Below are positions 1 through 6,577 of a stretch of DNA of 9,999 nucleotides, piece after piece. The DNA is taken from NCBI GenBank assembly GCA_016218465.1, contig JACREA010000104.1, positions 1 to 9,999 of the forward strand, given 5' to 3'. The notes beneath the pieces are model-generated. The model did not search any database, was not told the DNA's origin, and saw nothing but the letters and a program-made list of their open reading frames with translations. Each line of letters begins with the position of its first letter. Position 1 is the stretch's first letter. Source of the DNA: Nitrosomonadales bacterium. Lineage in GTDB: Bacteria > Pseudomonadota > Gammaproteobacteria > Burkholderiales > Gallionellaceae. The position numbers were made by a program, and so were the translations under genes.

Positions 1-714
1 CATCTGGTGCGTACCGTCCCCGGCAACGGTCTCATCGTATGCAACGGGCGCGAGGAATCGCTTCGGCGTGTACTCCAGCGCGGCTGCTGGACTCCGGTGG
101 AGGAATTCGGCAGCAACGAGGGTTGGAGCATCGACGAGAATAATCGCGTAACACTAAACGGTAAACCGCAAGGAATGCTCGAATGGGACGTGCTCGGCGA
201 GCATAACTGCATGAACGCGCTGTCCGCGCTCGCCGCCGCGCGCCATGCTGGTGTGCCCGTTGCGCAGGGCTTGGCTGCGTTAAGTGAATTCAAAAACGTG
301 AAGCGGCGCATGGAAGTGCGCGGCATGGTCAATGGCATCACTGTGTACGACGACTTTGCGCATCACCCCACCGCGATCGACACCACCATCGCCGGTCTGC
401 GCCGCAAGGTCTGCAAGGCACGCATCCTCGCGGTGCTGGAGCCGCGCTCCAACACGATGAAGCTGGGCGTGATGAAGGATGCGCTGCCCGGCAGCCTGAG
501 GGAGGCCGACCTGGTGTTCTGTTACGGCGCGAACCTCGGCTGGGACGCCACCGCAGCGCTCGCCCCGCTGGGCAGCAAGTCCACTGTGAAGGACGACCTC
601 AACGAACTGATCGAGGCCATCGCCGCCGCTGCGAAATCGGGCGACCATGTGTTGGTAATGAGCAACGGCGGGTTCGGCGGGATACACGAGAAGTTGCTTA
701 AACGACTGGCGTAG
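1..714 (+). CDS. mpl: UDP-N-acetylmuramate:tripeptide ligase Mpl, 3' part
   Basis: C-terminal 237 residues of Mpl, a cytoplasmic Mur-ligase paralogue that joins recycled L-Ala-gamma-D-Glu-meso-DAP to UDP-MurNAc in murein recycling. The reading frame is open from base 1, so the start and the N-terminal Rossmann and ATP-loop half lie upstream; the family is about 450 residues long. Visible Mur-ligase features are GEHNCMNALSALAAARHAGV (from base 196), the DDFAHHPTAI block (about 346-375), LEPRSNTMKLG and the C-terminal MSNGGFGGIHEKLL. The FAHHPTAI and EPRSNTMK blocks separate Mpl from MurC. The TAG stop (712-714) lies inside a 28-bp palindrome shared with the convergent ntrC gene. The sequence shows no frameshift. 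The family assignment is firm. Confidence 0.95.
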   Translation, partial: HLVRTVPGNGLIVCNGREESLRRVLQRGCWTPVEEFGSNEGWSIDENNRVTLNGKPQGMLEWDVLGEHNCMNALSALAAARHAGVPVAQGLAALSEFKNVKRRMEVRGMVNGITVYDDFAHHPTAIDTTIAGLRRKVCKARILAVLEPRSNTMKLGVMKDALPGSLREADLVFCYGANLGWDATAALAPLGSKSTVKDDLNELIEAIAAAAKSGDHVLVMSNGGFGGIHEKLLKRLA

Positions 715-737
715 GTCGGGTTTTAACCCGACCTACG
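710..737. repeat. Perfect 28-bp palindrome between convergent mpl and ntrC
   Basis: CGTAGGTCGGGTT (710-722) is the exact reverse complement of AACCCGACCTACG (725-737), with only TT between the arms. The element contains the TAG stop of mpl (712-714) and, on the other strand, the TAG stop of ntrC (735-733). It could fold as a bidirectional terminator hairpin, but neither side is followed by a run of T, so it is not a textbook intrinsic terminator. The arm sequence resembles the GTAGGTCGGGTT ends of dispersed intergenic palindromes that I recall from proteobacterial genomes. That identification is from memory and was not searched. Confidence 0.75.
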
Positions 738-2130
738 GTTCCTCATTCTCCAGACCCAGTTCCTGTATCTTGCGCGTCAGGGTGTTGCGCCCGATGCCGA
801 GCAGGGTAGCTGCCTCGATGCGGCGCCCGCCGGTATGGTGCAGTGCCTGCAGGATCAGGGTGCGTTCAAATTGCGCGGTAAGCTTGCCCATAATGTGATC
901 TTCGCCGCGCTGCAAAGCCAGCCCTGCTTGCAGCGCCAGCACTGCGCTCCAATCCCCGCTTGGCGACGCTGCCTCATTGCGCCACTCAGGCGGCAGATCG
1001 GCGATCTCGATTCTCTGCGAGGGCGTCATCACCGCCAGCCAATGGCAAAGGTTCTCCAGTTGACGCACGTTGCCGGGAAAGTCCTGCGCGGCAAGGAAGC
1101 GCAACGCTTCCTCGCTTAATTGCTTCTGCTCTACGCCCAGTTCGCGTGCGCTCTTATGCAGGAAATATTTCGCCAGCAGCGGGATGTCTTCGCGCCGCTC
1201 GCGCAGCGGCTGCAGTCGCAGGCGGATCACGTTGAGCCGGTGAAACAGGTCTTCGCGGAATAACCCCTGCCTGACGCGCTCGTCGAGATTCTGGTGCGTC
1301 GCGGTGATGATGCGCACATTGGCCTTGATCGGCTGTTGCCCGCCGACACGATAGAAGTTGCCGTCCGACAGTACACGCAGCAGACGGGTCTGCAAGTCGG
1401 CGGGCATGTCGCCGATTTCGTCGAGGAACAGCGTGCCGCCTTCAGCCTGTTCGAATCGGCCTTGCCGCGTCGCCGCAGCGCCGGTAAACGCGCCGCGCTC
1501 GTGGCCGAACAATTCCGATTCGAGCAGGTCCCTGGGAATCGCGGCGGTATTAATGGCAATGAATGGCTTGCCGGCACGCTGGCTGTGGCGGTGCAGCGCG
1601 CGCGCCACCAGTTCCTTGCCGGTGCCGGATTCGCCGTTGATCAGCACGGTTGCCTGCGACTGAGACAGCTTGCCGATAGCACGGAATACTTCCTGCATCG
1701 CGGGAGCCTGGCCGAGTATGTCGGCAGCGGCTTCGACTTCCTGCGCCCCGCCCGATTTGCGCTGGCTCTGGTCCAGCGCACGCCGGATCAGTTCGACTGC
1801 GTGATTGATGTCGAACGGCTTGGGCAGGTATTCGAACGCGCCGCCCTGAAACGCGGAAACGGCGCTTTCCAGATCGGAGTAGGCGGTCATGATGATGGCA
1901 GGTATGAGCGGGTGGCGCTGATGCAGCGCCTGCAGGAAATCCAGCCCGGAACTGCCCGGCATGCGGATATCGCTGATCACCACTTGCGGCAGGCTGCTAT
2001 CCAGCGCAAACAGCGCTTCATCAGCTGTGGCAAAGCTCTTGAACTCGATGTTCTCGCGCGTCAAGGCCTTTTCCAGCACCCAGCGTATCGAGCGATCGTC
2101 GTCTATGATCCAGACAGGTTGCATGTTCAT
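733..2130 (-). CDS. ntrC: Nitrogen regulation response regulator NtrC (NR(I))
   Basis: Cytoplasmic sigma-54-dependent enhancer-binding activator of nitrogen-limitation genes, phosphorylated by NtrB. The 465 residues show the full three-domain plan. The receiver domain (about 5-120) has the acidic pocket D10-D12, phospho-acceptor D54 in VISDIRMPG, T82 and K104. The AAA+ domain (about 138-365) has Walker A GESGTGKE (166-173), the sigma-54 contact loop GAFTGA (213-218) and Walker B GGTLFLDEIGD (231-241). A Fis-type helix-turn-helix lies at about 425-460. The start at 2130 is chosen because AAAGG lies 6 nt upstream; a second in-frame ATG sits two codons later. The gene follows ntrB after 9 nt, and the ntrB stop forms part of the ribosome-binding site, so translation is probably coupled. 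Length and motifs are typical; nothing is missing. Confidence 0.98.
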   Translation of the reverse strand: MNMQPVWIIDDDRSIRWVLEKALTRENIEFKSFATADEALFALDSSLPQVVISDIRMPGSSGLDFLQALHQRHPLIPAIIMTAYSDLESAVSAFQGGAFEYLPKPFDINHAVELIRRALDQSQRKSGGAQEVEAAADILGQAPAMQEVFRAIGKLSQSQATVLINGESGTGKELVARALHRHSQRAGKPFIAINTAAIPRDLLESELFGHERGAFTGAAATRQGRFEQAEGGTLFLDEIGDMPADLQTRLLRVLSDGNFYRVGGQQPIKANVRIITATHQNLDERVRQGLFREDLFHRLNVIRLRLQPLRERREDIPLLAKYFLHKSARELGVEQKQLSEEALRFLAAQDFPGNVRQLENLCHWLAVMTPSQRIEIADLPPEWRNEAASPSGDWSAVLALQAGLALQRGEDHIMGKLTAQFERTLILQALHHTGGRRIEAATLLGIGRNTLTRKIQELGLENEEP

Positions 2131-2139
2131 CAGTTACCT

Positions 2140-3180
2140 TTATGGAAGTGGGAGCAACACGGTAAAGCATGTGCGTCCGGGTTCGCTTTCGAATTCTATT
2201 GCGCCGTGGTGCTGGCTGACATAGTCCTGCGCCAGCGTCAGCCCGAGCCCGTGGCCATCGGCGCGCCCCGACACCAGCGGGTAAAAAATCTTGTCCTGCA
2301 GTTCCGGCGGGATGCCGGGGCCATTGTCGATGATCTGCACCATCACCGCCAGCCGGTGGCGGCGCTTGACCAGCGTCACCTGCCGCGCAATGCGGGTACG
2401 CAGGACGATGGTCCCGTTGCCCTGCATCGCTTGTGCGGCGTTGCGCATAATGTTGAGCATTGCCTGGATCAACTGCTCTTTATCTCCAACCAGCGGCGGC
2501 AGGCTGACGTCGTAATCCCGCTGGATCGTCAATCCTGCCGGCATTTCCGCCAGCACCACGCTGCGCACGCGCTCCAGCACTTCGTGGATGTTGAGCGCAC
2601 TGTAGTGCGAGGCGTTTTGCGGGGAGAGCAATTTTTCCATCAGCGAGCGCAGCCGGTCCGCCTCCTGCACGATGACTTGGGTGTATTCGCGCAAGGCCGG
2701 TTTTTCCAGCTCCTGCTCGAGCAATTGAGCTGCGCCGCGTATGCCGCCAAGCGGATTTTTGATCTCGTGTGCGAGGTTGCGTAACAGCAGGCGGTTGGCC
2801 TGCGTCTGGTCCAGCATCTGTTCTTCGCGCGCCAGTTTGAGCGGACGGTCCATCGGGTGAAATTCCAGCAGCAAACAGCGTTTGTCGAGCTGCACCGGCG
2901 TCGCCGCGCAGCGCAAATGCAGCTTGCCGTGCGCATGAGTACCCAGTGTCAGGTCATGCTCGATATAACTGGCATTGTCCCGGATCGCATGCTGCATCGC
3001 GTTGGCTAGTTGCATGGTATCCGTGAAGGCCTGTTGCACCGGTAGTCCGAGCAGATTTTTGCCGCTCATATCGAACAAATGTTCGGCAGCCGGGTTGATG
3101 TATGCAATACGCGAATCGTCGTCCAGCAGGATGACGGCGGTCGCCAGGTGTTCCGGCGTGAGAGAGAGAAAATCAGGCAT
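2140..3180 (-). CDS. ntrB: Nitrogen regulation sensor histidine kinase NtrB (NR(II))
   Basis: Cytoplasmic two-component kinase/phosphatase that controls NtrC and in known systems is steered by PII protein. The 346 residues contain an N-terminal PAS domain (about 8-110, with IAYINPAAEHLF), a dimerisation helix with phospho-acceptor H138 in HEIKNPLGGIRGAAQLL, and a catalytic ATPase domain with an N box around LNIMRNAAQ (N247), the G1 box DNGPGI (285-290) and the G2 box GHGLGL (309-314). There is no membrane segment, as expected for NtrB. It lies 40 nt after the DUF4124 gene and 9 nt before ntrC. The sequence before the ATG at 3180 has no convincing Shine-Dalgarno motif, while a sigma-54-like element ends about 12 nt upstream. 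Translation may therefore be leaderless or coupled. The start matches the usual NtrB N-terminus. Confidence 0.97.
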   Translation of the reverse strand: MPDFLSLTPEHLATAVILLDDDSRIAYINPAAEHLFDMSGKNLLGLPVQQAFTDTMQLANAMQHAIRDNASYIEHDLTLGTHAHGKLHLRCAATPVQLDKRCLLLEFHPMDRPLKLAREEQMLDQTQANRLLLRNLAHEIKNPLGGIRGAAQLLEQELEKPALREYTQVIVQEADRLRSLMEKLLSPQNASHYSALNIHEVLERVRSVVLAEMPAGLTIQRDYDVSLPPLVGDKEQLIQAMLNIMRNAAQAMQGNGTIVLRTRIARQVTLVKRRHRLAVMVQIIDNGPGIPPELQDKIFYPLVSGRADGHGLGLTLAQDYVSQHHGAIEFESEPGRTCFTVLLPLP

Positions 3181-3192
3181 ACATGCTAGTAA

Positions 3193-3207
3193 GCAGAAAA
3201 CGTGCCG
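3193..3207 (-). promoter_or_regulatory. Sigma-54 -24/-12-like element before ntrB
   Basis: The minus strand reads CGGCACGTTTTCTGC, with GG and GC spaced as in the consensus TGGCACG-N4-TTGC. Fourteen bases (GGCACGTTTTCTGC) are identical to the strong element before glnA. The expected transcription start is about 3181-3182, only one or two bases before the ntrB ATG at 3180. That would give an almost leaderless mRNA and fits the missing ribosome-binding site. No good NtrC dyad was found upstream, only a TGCACCA half-site inside the DUF4124 gene near 3266-3272. The motif is seen; its use as a promoter is inferred. Confidence 0.5.
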
Positions 3208-3220
3208 GATGAAACAACGA

Positions 3221-3679
3221 TTATTTCAATTTGGACAGTTCTGCTTTGAGCGCAGCGATATTTTTCTGGTGCAGCTCGACTTGTTCAGTAAGTGACTTGA
3301 TATTCTCTTCATATTTGGCGACATTGCGATAAGTTTTACCGTCCGCTCCTTGAAAAACCTCAGGGCTTGCATCGTTCAGGTTCTGCTGCGATTCTCCGAG
3401 CAATTTCTCCTCGGCACTTAATTCATCCTGCAGAATTTTGCGGCGCGTTTCGTCACGTTCTTTTTGCTTTTCTGCATCCACCATTGGGAAATCGGCGGGT
3501 GAGCGTGGCTTGCCGGGCGGAACCATGGTGGGCAAAGGTTCCAGAATAATTTTTTTTCCGCCTTTGATCGGCGTACTGGAGTAAGTGACGTGCCCGTTCG
3601 CATCGACTGACTTGTATATATCCGCTTGCACCAACAATGGCCAGGCACACATCATGGCAAACAAGTATTGGGGCTTCAT
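3221..3679 (-). CDS. Secreted DUF4124 domain protein with coiled-coil tail
   Basis: A 152-residue protein of unknown function, probably exported to the periplasm. Residues 1-19 look like a Sec signal peptide with cleavage after VQA. Then follows the DUF4124 motif (about 20-45, DIYKSVDANGHVTYSSTP), a proline-rich linker (about 49-65), and two charged helical stretches (about 68-102 and 122-152, ending AALKAELSKLK) likely to form coiled coil. The start at 3679 is preferred over an in-frame ATG at 3739. It has GAGGA 8 nt upstream, begins the signal peptide directly, and lies downstream of a strong promoter whose -10 box would be inside the longer version. The gene sits between glnA and ntrB, 40 nt before ntrB, and is probably cotranscribed with ntrBC. 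A role in nitrogen control is only suggested by position. Confidence 0.85.
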   Translation of the reverse strand: MKPQYLFAMMCAWPLLVQADIYKSVDANGHVTYSSTPIKGGKKIILEPLPTMVPPGKPRSPADFPMVDAEKQKERDETRRKILQDELSAEEKLLGESQQNLNDASPEVFQGADGKTYRNVAKYEENIKSLTEQVELHQKNIAALKAELSKLK

Positions 3680-3706
3680 ATTCGCATTCCTCGAAGTAAC
3701 GCGGCA

Positions 3707-3735
3707 AGTATAGGGCAAGCATTGTTTACTGACAA
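3707..3735 (-). promoter_or_regulatory. Sigma-70-like promoter of the DUF4124-ntrBC operon
   Basis: The minus strand shows TTGTCA (3735-3730), a 17-bp spacer and TATACT (3712-3707), each box one base from consensus. The predicted transcription start is near 3700, about 20 nt before the ATG at 3679, with the ribosome-binding site in between. Because the glnA terminator lies just upstream, this promoter probably supplies basal expression of the DUF4124 gene, ntrB and ntrC. Confidence 0.7.
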
Positions 3736-3740
3736 ACAAT
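3721..3740. promoter_or_regulatory. Inverted repeat across the -35 box, possible operator
   Basis: ATTGTTT (3721-3727) and AAACAAT (3734-3740) form a perfect 7-bp inverted repeat with a 6-bp spacer. The repeat covers the -35 hexamer (3730-3735) of the promoter before the DUF4124 gene, so a dimeric regulator bound here would be expected to block it. It does not resemble an NtrC site. The binding protein is unknown. Confidence 0.45.
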
Positions 3741-3747
3741 CACGGTT

Positions 3748-3775
3748 CAAAACAAAACGGGGCTTTCGCCCCGTT
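3748..3775 (-). terminator. Rho-independent terminator of glnA
   Basis: AACGGGGC (3756-3763) pairs with GCCCCGTT (3768-3775) around a four-base loop. In the minus-strand transcript the stem is followed at once by TTGTTTTG. It starts 23 nt after the glnA stop, so glnA is probably transcribed alone rather than as one unit with ntrBC. Confidence 0.88.
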
Positions 3776-3798
3776 CTGCTTTCAAGCATGATACGTGA

Positions 3799-5214
3799 TC
3801 AGATGCTGTAATACATTTCGAATTCGACCGGATGTGTGGTCATGCGCAAACGGGTCACCTCATCCATCTTCAAGGCGATATATGCATCAATGAAGTCGTT
3901 GGAGAACACACCGCCGCGCGTCAGGAATTCACGACCCTTGTCCAAGTGCGCCAGCGCCTCATCCAGTGAGCTGCACACGGTTGGGATTTTTGCGTCCTCT
4001 TCCGGTGGCAGATCATACAAGTTCTTGTCAGCCGGATCGCCGGGGTGAATCTTGTTCTGGATGCCGTCCAGGCCAGCCATCATCAGAGCCGCAAAGCACA
4101 GGTACGGATTAGCGGTCGGATCGGGGAAGCGGGTCTCGATACGGCGAGCCTTGTCACTGGCCACGTGCGGAATGCGAATCGAGGCAGAACGGTTTTTAGC
4201 AGAATAAGCCAGTTTGGTCGGGGCTTCGTAATGCGGAACCAACCTCTTGTAGGAGTTGGTGCCGGGATTGGTAATCGCGTTCAATGCCTTGGCGTGCTTG
4301 ATGATGCCGCCGATGTAATACAGCGCGGTTTCTGACAAACCGGCATAGCCGTTACCGGCGAACAGGTTTTTCCCGCCCTTCCAGATGGATTGGTGCACAT
4401 GCATACCGGAACCATTGTCGCCAACGATAGGCTTGGGCATGAAGGTTGCCGTCTTGCCGTATTGATGCGCAACGTTGTGCACCACGTATTTCAAAGCCTG
4501 TGTCTGGTCGGCGCGACGCACCAGTGTGTTGAATTTGGTGCCGATCTCGCATTGGCCTGCCGTAGCAACTTCGTGGTGGTGCACTTCTACTTCGATGCCG
4601 ATGTCCTCCAGTGCAAGACACATTGCAGCGCGAATATCGTTCAGGCTATCGACTGGGGGAACCGGGAAGTATCCACCTTTGACAACGGGGCGGTGGCCGA
4701 TGTTGCCGCTTTCAAACTTTTCCCCAGAAGACCAAGCGGCCTCTTCCGAATTGATTTTGCAGAAGCAACCGGACATGTCAATTTGCCAGTTCACAGAGTC
4801 AAAAATGAAAAATTCAGGTTCAGGACCAAAGTAGGCGGTGTCACCGAGGCCACTGGACTTCAGGTAGGCTTCGGCACGTTTCGCGATGGAGCGCGGATCT
4901 CGGTCATAGCCTTTGCCGTCGGTCGGCTCTACCACATCGCAGGTTATCACCAAGGTGTTTTCGTCCATGAACGGATCAAGGTAGGCGGTAACTGGATCCG
5001 GCATCAGCAGCATGTCAGAAGCTTGAATGCCCTTCCAGCCTGAAATGGATGATCCATCAAAAGCGTGGCCGTCTTCAAATTTTTCCATATTCACATACTT
5101 GGCGGGCACGCTAACGTGCTGCTCTTTTCCGCGCGTGTCGGTGAAACGGAAATCCACGAATTTAACATCGCGGTCTTTAATCATCTTCAATACATCATTT
5201 GCCGACATCGTCAT
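3799..5214 (-). CDS. glnA: Glutamine synthetase type I (GSI-beta)
   Basis: Cytoplasmic dodecameric enzyme making L-glutamine from glutamate, ammonia and ATP; the main ammonium assimilation step. The 471 residues match the family length. Visible are FDGSSISGW (52-60), the metal-binding block EPEFFIFD (132-139), HHHEVATAGQCEIG (212-225), KPIVGDNGSGMHVHQS (261-276), the glutamate/ammonia region NPGTNSYKRL (316-325), and the adenylylation site NLYDLPPEE with Y400. The Tyr implies control by GlnE adenylylation. The start at 5214 is favoured over an ATG two codons later because AGGAG lies 7 nt upstream. Transcription is predicted from a sigma-54 promoter with two NtrC sites, and a hairpin terminator follows the gene. 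No anomalies were seen. Confidence 0.99.
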   Translation of the reverse strand: MTMSANDVLKMIKDRDVKFVDFRFTDTRGKEQHVSVPAKYVNMEKFEDGHAFDGSSISGWKGIQASDMLLMPDPVTAYLDPFMDENTLVITCDVVEPTDGKGYDRDPRSIAKRAEAYLKSSGLGDTAYFGPEPEFFIFDSVNWQIDMSGCFCKINSEEAAWSSGEKFESGNIGHRPVVKGGYFPVPPVDSLNDIRAAMCLALEDIGIEVEVHHHEVATAGQCEIGTKFNTLVRRADQTQALKYVVHNVAHQYGKTATFMPKPIVGDNGSGMHVHQSIWKGGKNLFAGNGYAGLSETALYYIGGIIKHAKALNAITNPGTNSYKRLVPHYEAPTKLAYSAKNRSASIRIPHVASDKARRIETRFPDPTANPYLCFAALMMAGLDGIQNKIHPGDPADKNLYDLPPEEDAKIPTVCSSLDEALAHLDKGREFLTRGGVFSNDFIDAYIALKMDEVTRLRMTTHPVEFEMYYSI

Positions 5215-5272
5215 AAAATCTCTCCTAAATCATCTAATTGAACAGCCATCAAAAACCACATGAATTTCAGAC

Positions 5273-5287
5273 GCAGAAAACGTGCCA
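5273..5287 (-). promoter_or_regulatory. Sigma-54 (RpoN) promoter of glnA
   Basis: The minus strand reads TGGCACGTTTTCTGC, 14 of 15 positions matching the consensus TGGCACG-N4-TTGC, with correct GG-to-GC spacing. The predicted start of transcription is near 5262, giving a leader of about 47 nt before the glnA ATG at 5214. Two NtrC-type sites lie upstream at enhancer distance, and ntrB and ntrC are encoded just downstream of glnA. Confidence 0.85.
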
Positions 5288-5350
5288 ATTTCCAAGCTCC
5301 CCGCAAGTCGACATTGTGCCATAAGCCTGTTAAACGGCACAGAAAACATT

Positions 5351-5367
5351 TGCACCAAAAACAGGCA
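5351..5367. promoter_or_regulatory. NtrC-binding site, promoter-proximal (glnA enhancer)
   Basis: TGCACCAAAAACAGGCA matches 9 of the 12 defined bases of the NtrC dyad TGCACC-N5-GGTGCA, with one perfect half. Its centre is about 97 bp upstream of the predicted glnA transcription start. The second site is centred 32 bp further upstream, about three helical turns, so dimers would bind on the same face. Confidence 0.65.
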
Positions 5368-5382
5368 TAAGAAGTTATTTCT

Positions 5383-5399
5383 CGCACTAATTCTGTGCA
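5383..5399. promoter_or_regulatory. NtrC-binding site, promoter-distal (glnA enhancer)
   Basis: CGCACTAATTCTGTGCA matches 10 of 12 defined bases of the NtrC dyad; only the outermost base of the left half and innermost base of the right half differ. Its centre is about 129 bp upstream of the predicted glnA start. It overlaps the last codons and the TAG stop (5389-5387) of the CDF transporter gene. Confidence 0.7.
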
Positions 5400-6577
5400 T
5401 GATTGCGATGAACATGTATGCTGCGGAATAAGTCATCATTGCGCACCAACTCATCGCAACGCGCCTGCAATGCATCAGTTTGCTCGGCTACGTAGCGGTC
5501 GACGGGCAAATATATCTCTGCTTCTACTTTGCCATCCAGATAGTGAAACACCACGCGATTACCTTCCAGACTGAAATCTCCCAATCTATCGGCAAGATGC
5601 GCCAGCAATCCGGGGCGACTGGGCAGATTAGCGTTGGGCTTGGCTTGCAAATCGTCTTCCGGGTCGATATGCACCATAACATCCAGCACGTGATGGTTTT
5701 TAAGAACTGCATGTCGCGCCAGTTCTGCAATGTAATGCCCTTCCGACACACTGATCTTGGGGTCTACCACAATGTGCGCGTCAACCAGCGCATTGTCCGC
5801 CATCTTGCGTGTGCGCAACTCATGCAGGCCGAGAACTCCGTGAGTGTTAAGCAAGGTTTGCCGGATTGCTTCGACCTCTTCCTCGTCCAGTCCGGTATCG
5901 ATAAGTTCTTCCATCGCCTCCATCGCCAGTTTGCCACCCATATGTGCAATCATCACGCCCACCACTGCTGCGGCCAACAGATCGAAAAAAGTATAACCGA
6001 GCAGATTGCCGATGACACCAACTATAACTACCAATGAAGATGCCGCGTCTGAACGTGCATGCCATGCGTTGGCCACCAGCATCTGGGAACGTACCCGCTT
6101 GGCCACAGCCAGCATGTAGCGGAACATGCTTTCCTTGGCGACCAGCGCGATGACCGCTATGGTGAGAGCCAGCGGACTTACCGACTGCAATGCTTCGGGA
6201 TGCTGCAGACGCATCGCGGCAGAAACCAGTAACACCACCCCCAGCACTGCCAGAAATGCTCCTATAATAAGCGTTGCGGCAGTTTCCACGCGCGCATGCC
6301 CATAGGGATGATTGGCGTCCGCATGACGATTGCCATGCCTGTTCGCGTAAAGCACCAATATGTCGGATAGCAAATCCGACAATGAATGCAAACCGTCCGC
6401 CATCAATGCTTGCGAGTGCGCAAAGAATCCTCCGGCGACCTGAAAGAACGTCAGCAGCAAATTGATGACGATGCTCACCCAGGTACTTTTTTGCGCGGCA
6501 GCAAAGCGCTCGGGATGCATTGGTTCAAAGACCCCGATGTGTTCCTGGTTCTGGTTCGGTTGAGTGTGATTTTTCAT
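5387..6577 (-). CDS. Cation diffusion facilitator (CDF) transporter with extended C-terminus
   Basis: Inner-membrane divalent-metal/proton antiporter family, about 396 residues from the start used here. About six membrane helices span residues 32-215. Helix 2 holds HSLSD (H64-D68) and helix 5 holds HARSD (H173-D177), the HxxxD pairs that form the transport site in zinc-type CDFs. HPYGHARVE (90-98) is a family loop motif. The cytoplasmic ferredoxin-like dimer domain is about 230-307 (VHIDPE). A further 85 residues follow, beyond the usual length near 300, rich in charged and aromatic residues. The start is uncertain: ATG 6619 adds 14 residues, ATG 6520 removes 19, and none has a good ribosome-binding site. 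The metal (Zn, Fe, Mn, Co) cannot be told from sequence. Its 3' end carries the distal NtrC site of glnA, but no link to nitrogen is implied. Confidence 0.92.
   Translation of the reverse strand: MKNHTQPNQNQEHIGVFEPMHPERFAAAQKSTWVSIVINLLLTFFQVAGGFFAHSQALMADGLHSLSDLLSDILVLYANRHGNRHADANHPYGHARVETAATLIIGAFLAVLGVVLLVSAAMRLQHPEALQSVSPLALTIAVIALVAKESMFRYMLAVAKRVRSQMLVANAWHARSDAASSLVVIVGVIGNLLGYTFFDLLAAAVVGVMIAHMGGKLAMEAMEELIDTGLDEEEVEAIRQTLLNTHGVLGLHELRTRKMADNALVDAHIVVDPKISVSEGHYIAELARHAVLKNHHVLDVMVHIDPEDDLQAKPNANLPSRPGLLAHLADRLGDFSLEGNRVVFHYLDGKVEAEIYLPVDRYVAEQTDALQARCDELVRNDDLFRSIHVHRNHAQN

Noticed and set aside
1294..2784. 496-codon open frame on the plus strand
   Set aside because: It lies antisense to ntrC and ntrB, which have complete motif sets. 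The translation has no recognisable domain and comes from GC-rich codon structure.
3680..3739. N-terminal extension of the DUF4124 protein from ATG 3739
   Set aside because: The extension would place 20 residues before the signal peptide and overlap the -35/-10 promoter; the ATG at 3679 has a good ribosome-binding site.
4390..5043. 217-codon open frame on the plus strand
   Set aside because: Antisense shadow of glnA with no domain features.
5303..5321. Second TGGCAC...TTGC pair upstream of glnA
   Set aside because: The spacing between TGGCAC and TTGC is 9 nt instead of 5, so GG and GC would not be in register for sigma-54.
5315..5341. TGTGCC ... GGCACA inverted repeat, 15-nt spacer
   Set aside because: Only 6 bp per arm with a long loop; it fits neither a terminator nor the NtrC dyad spacing.
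5480..6037. 185-codon open frame on the plus strand
   Set aside because: Antisense shadow of the CDF transporter gene.
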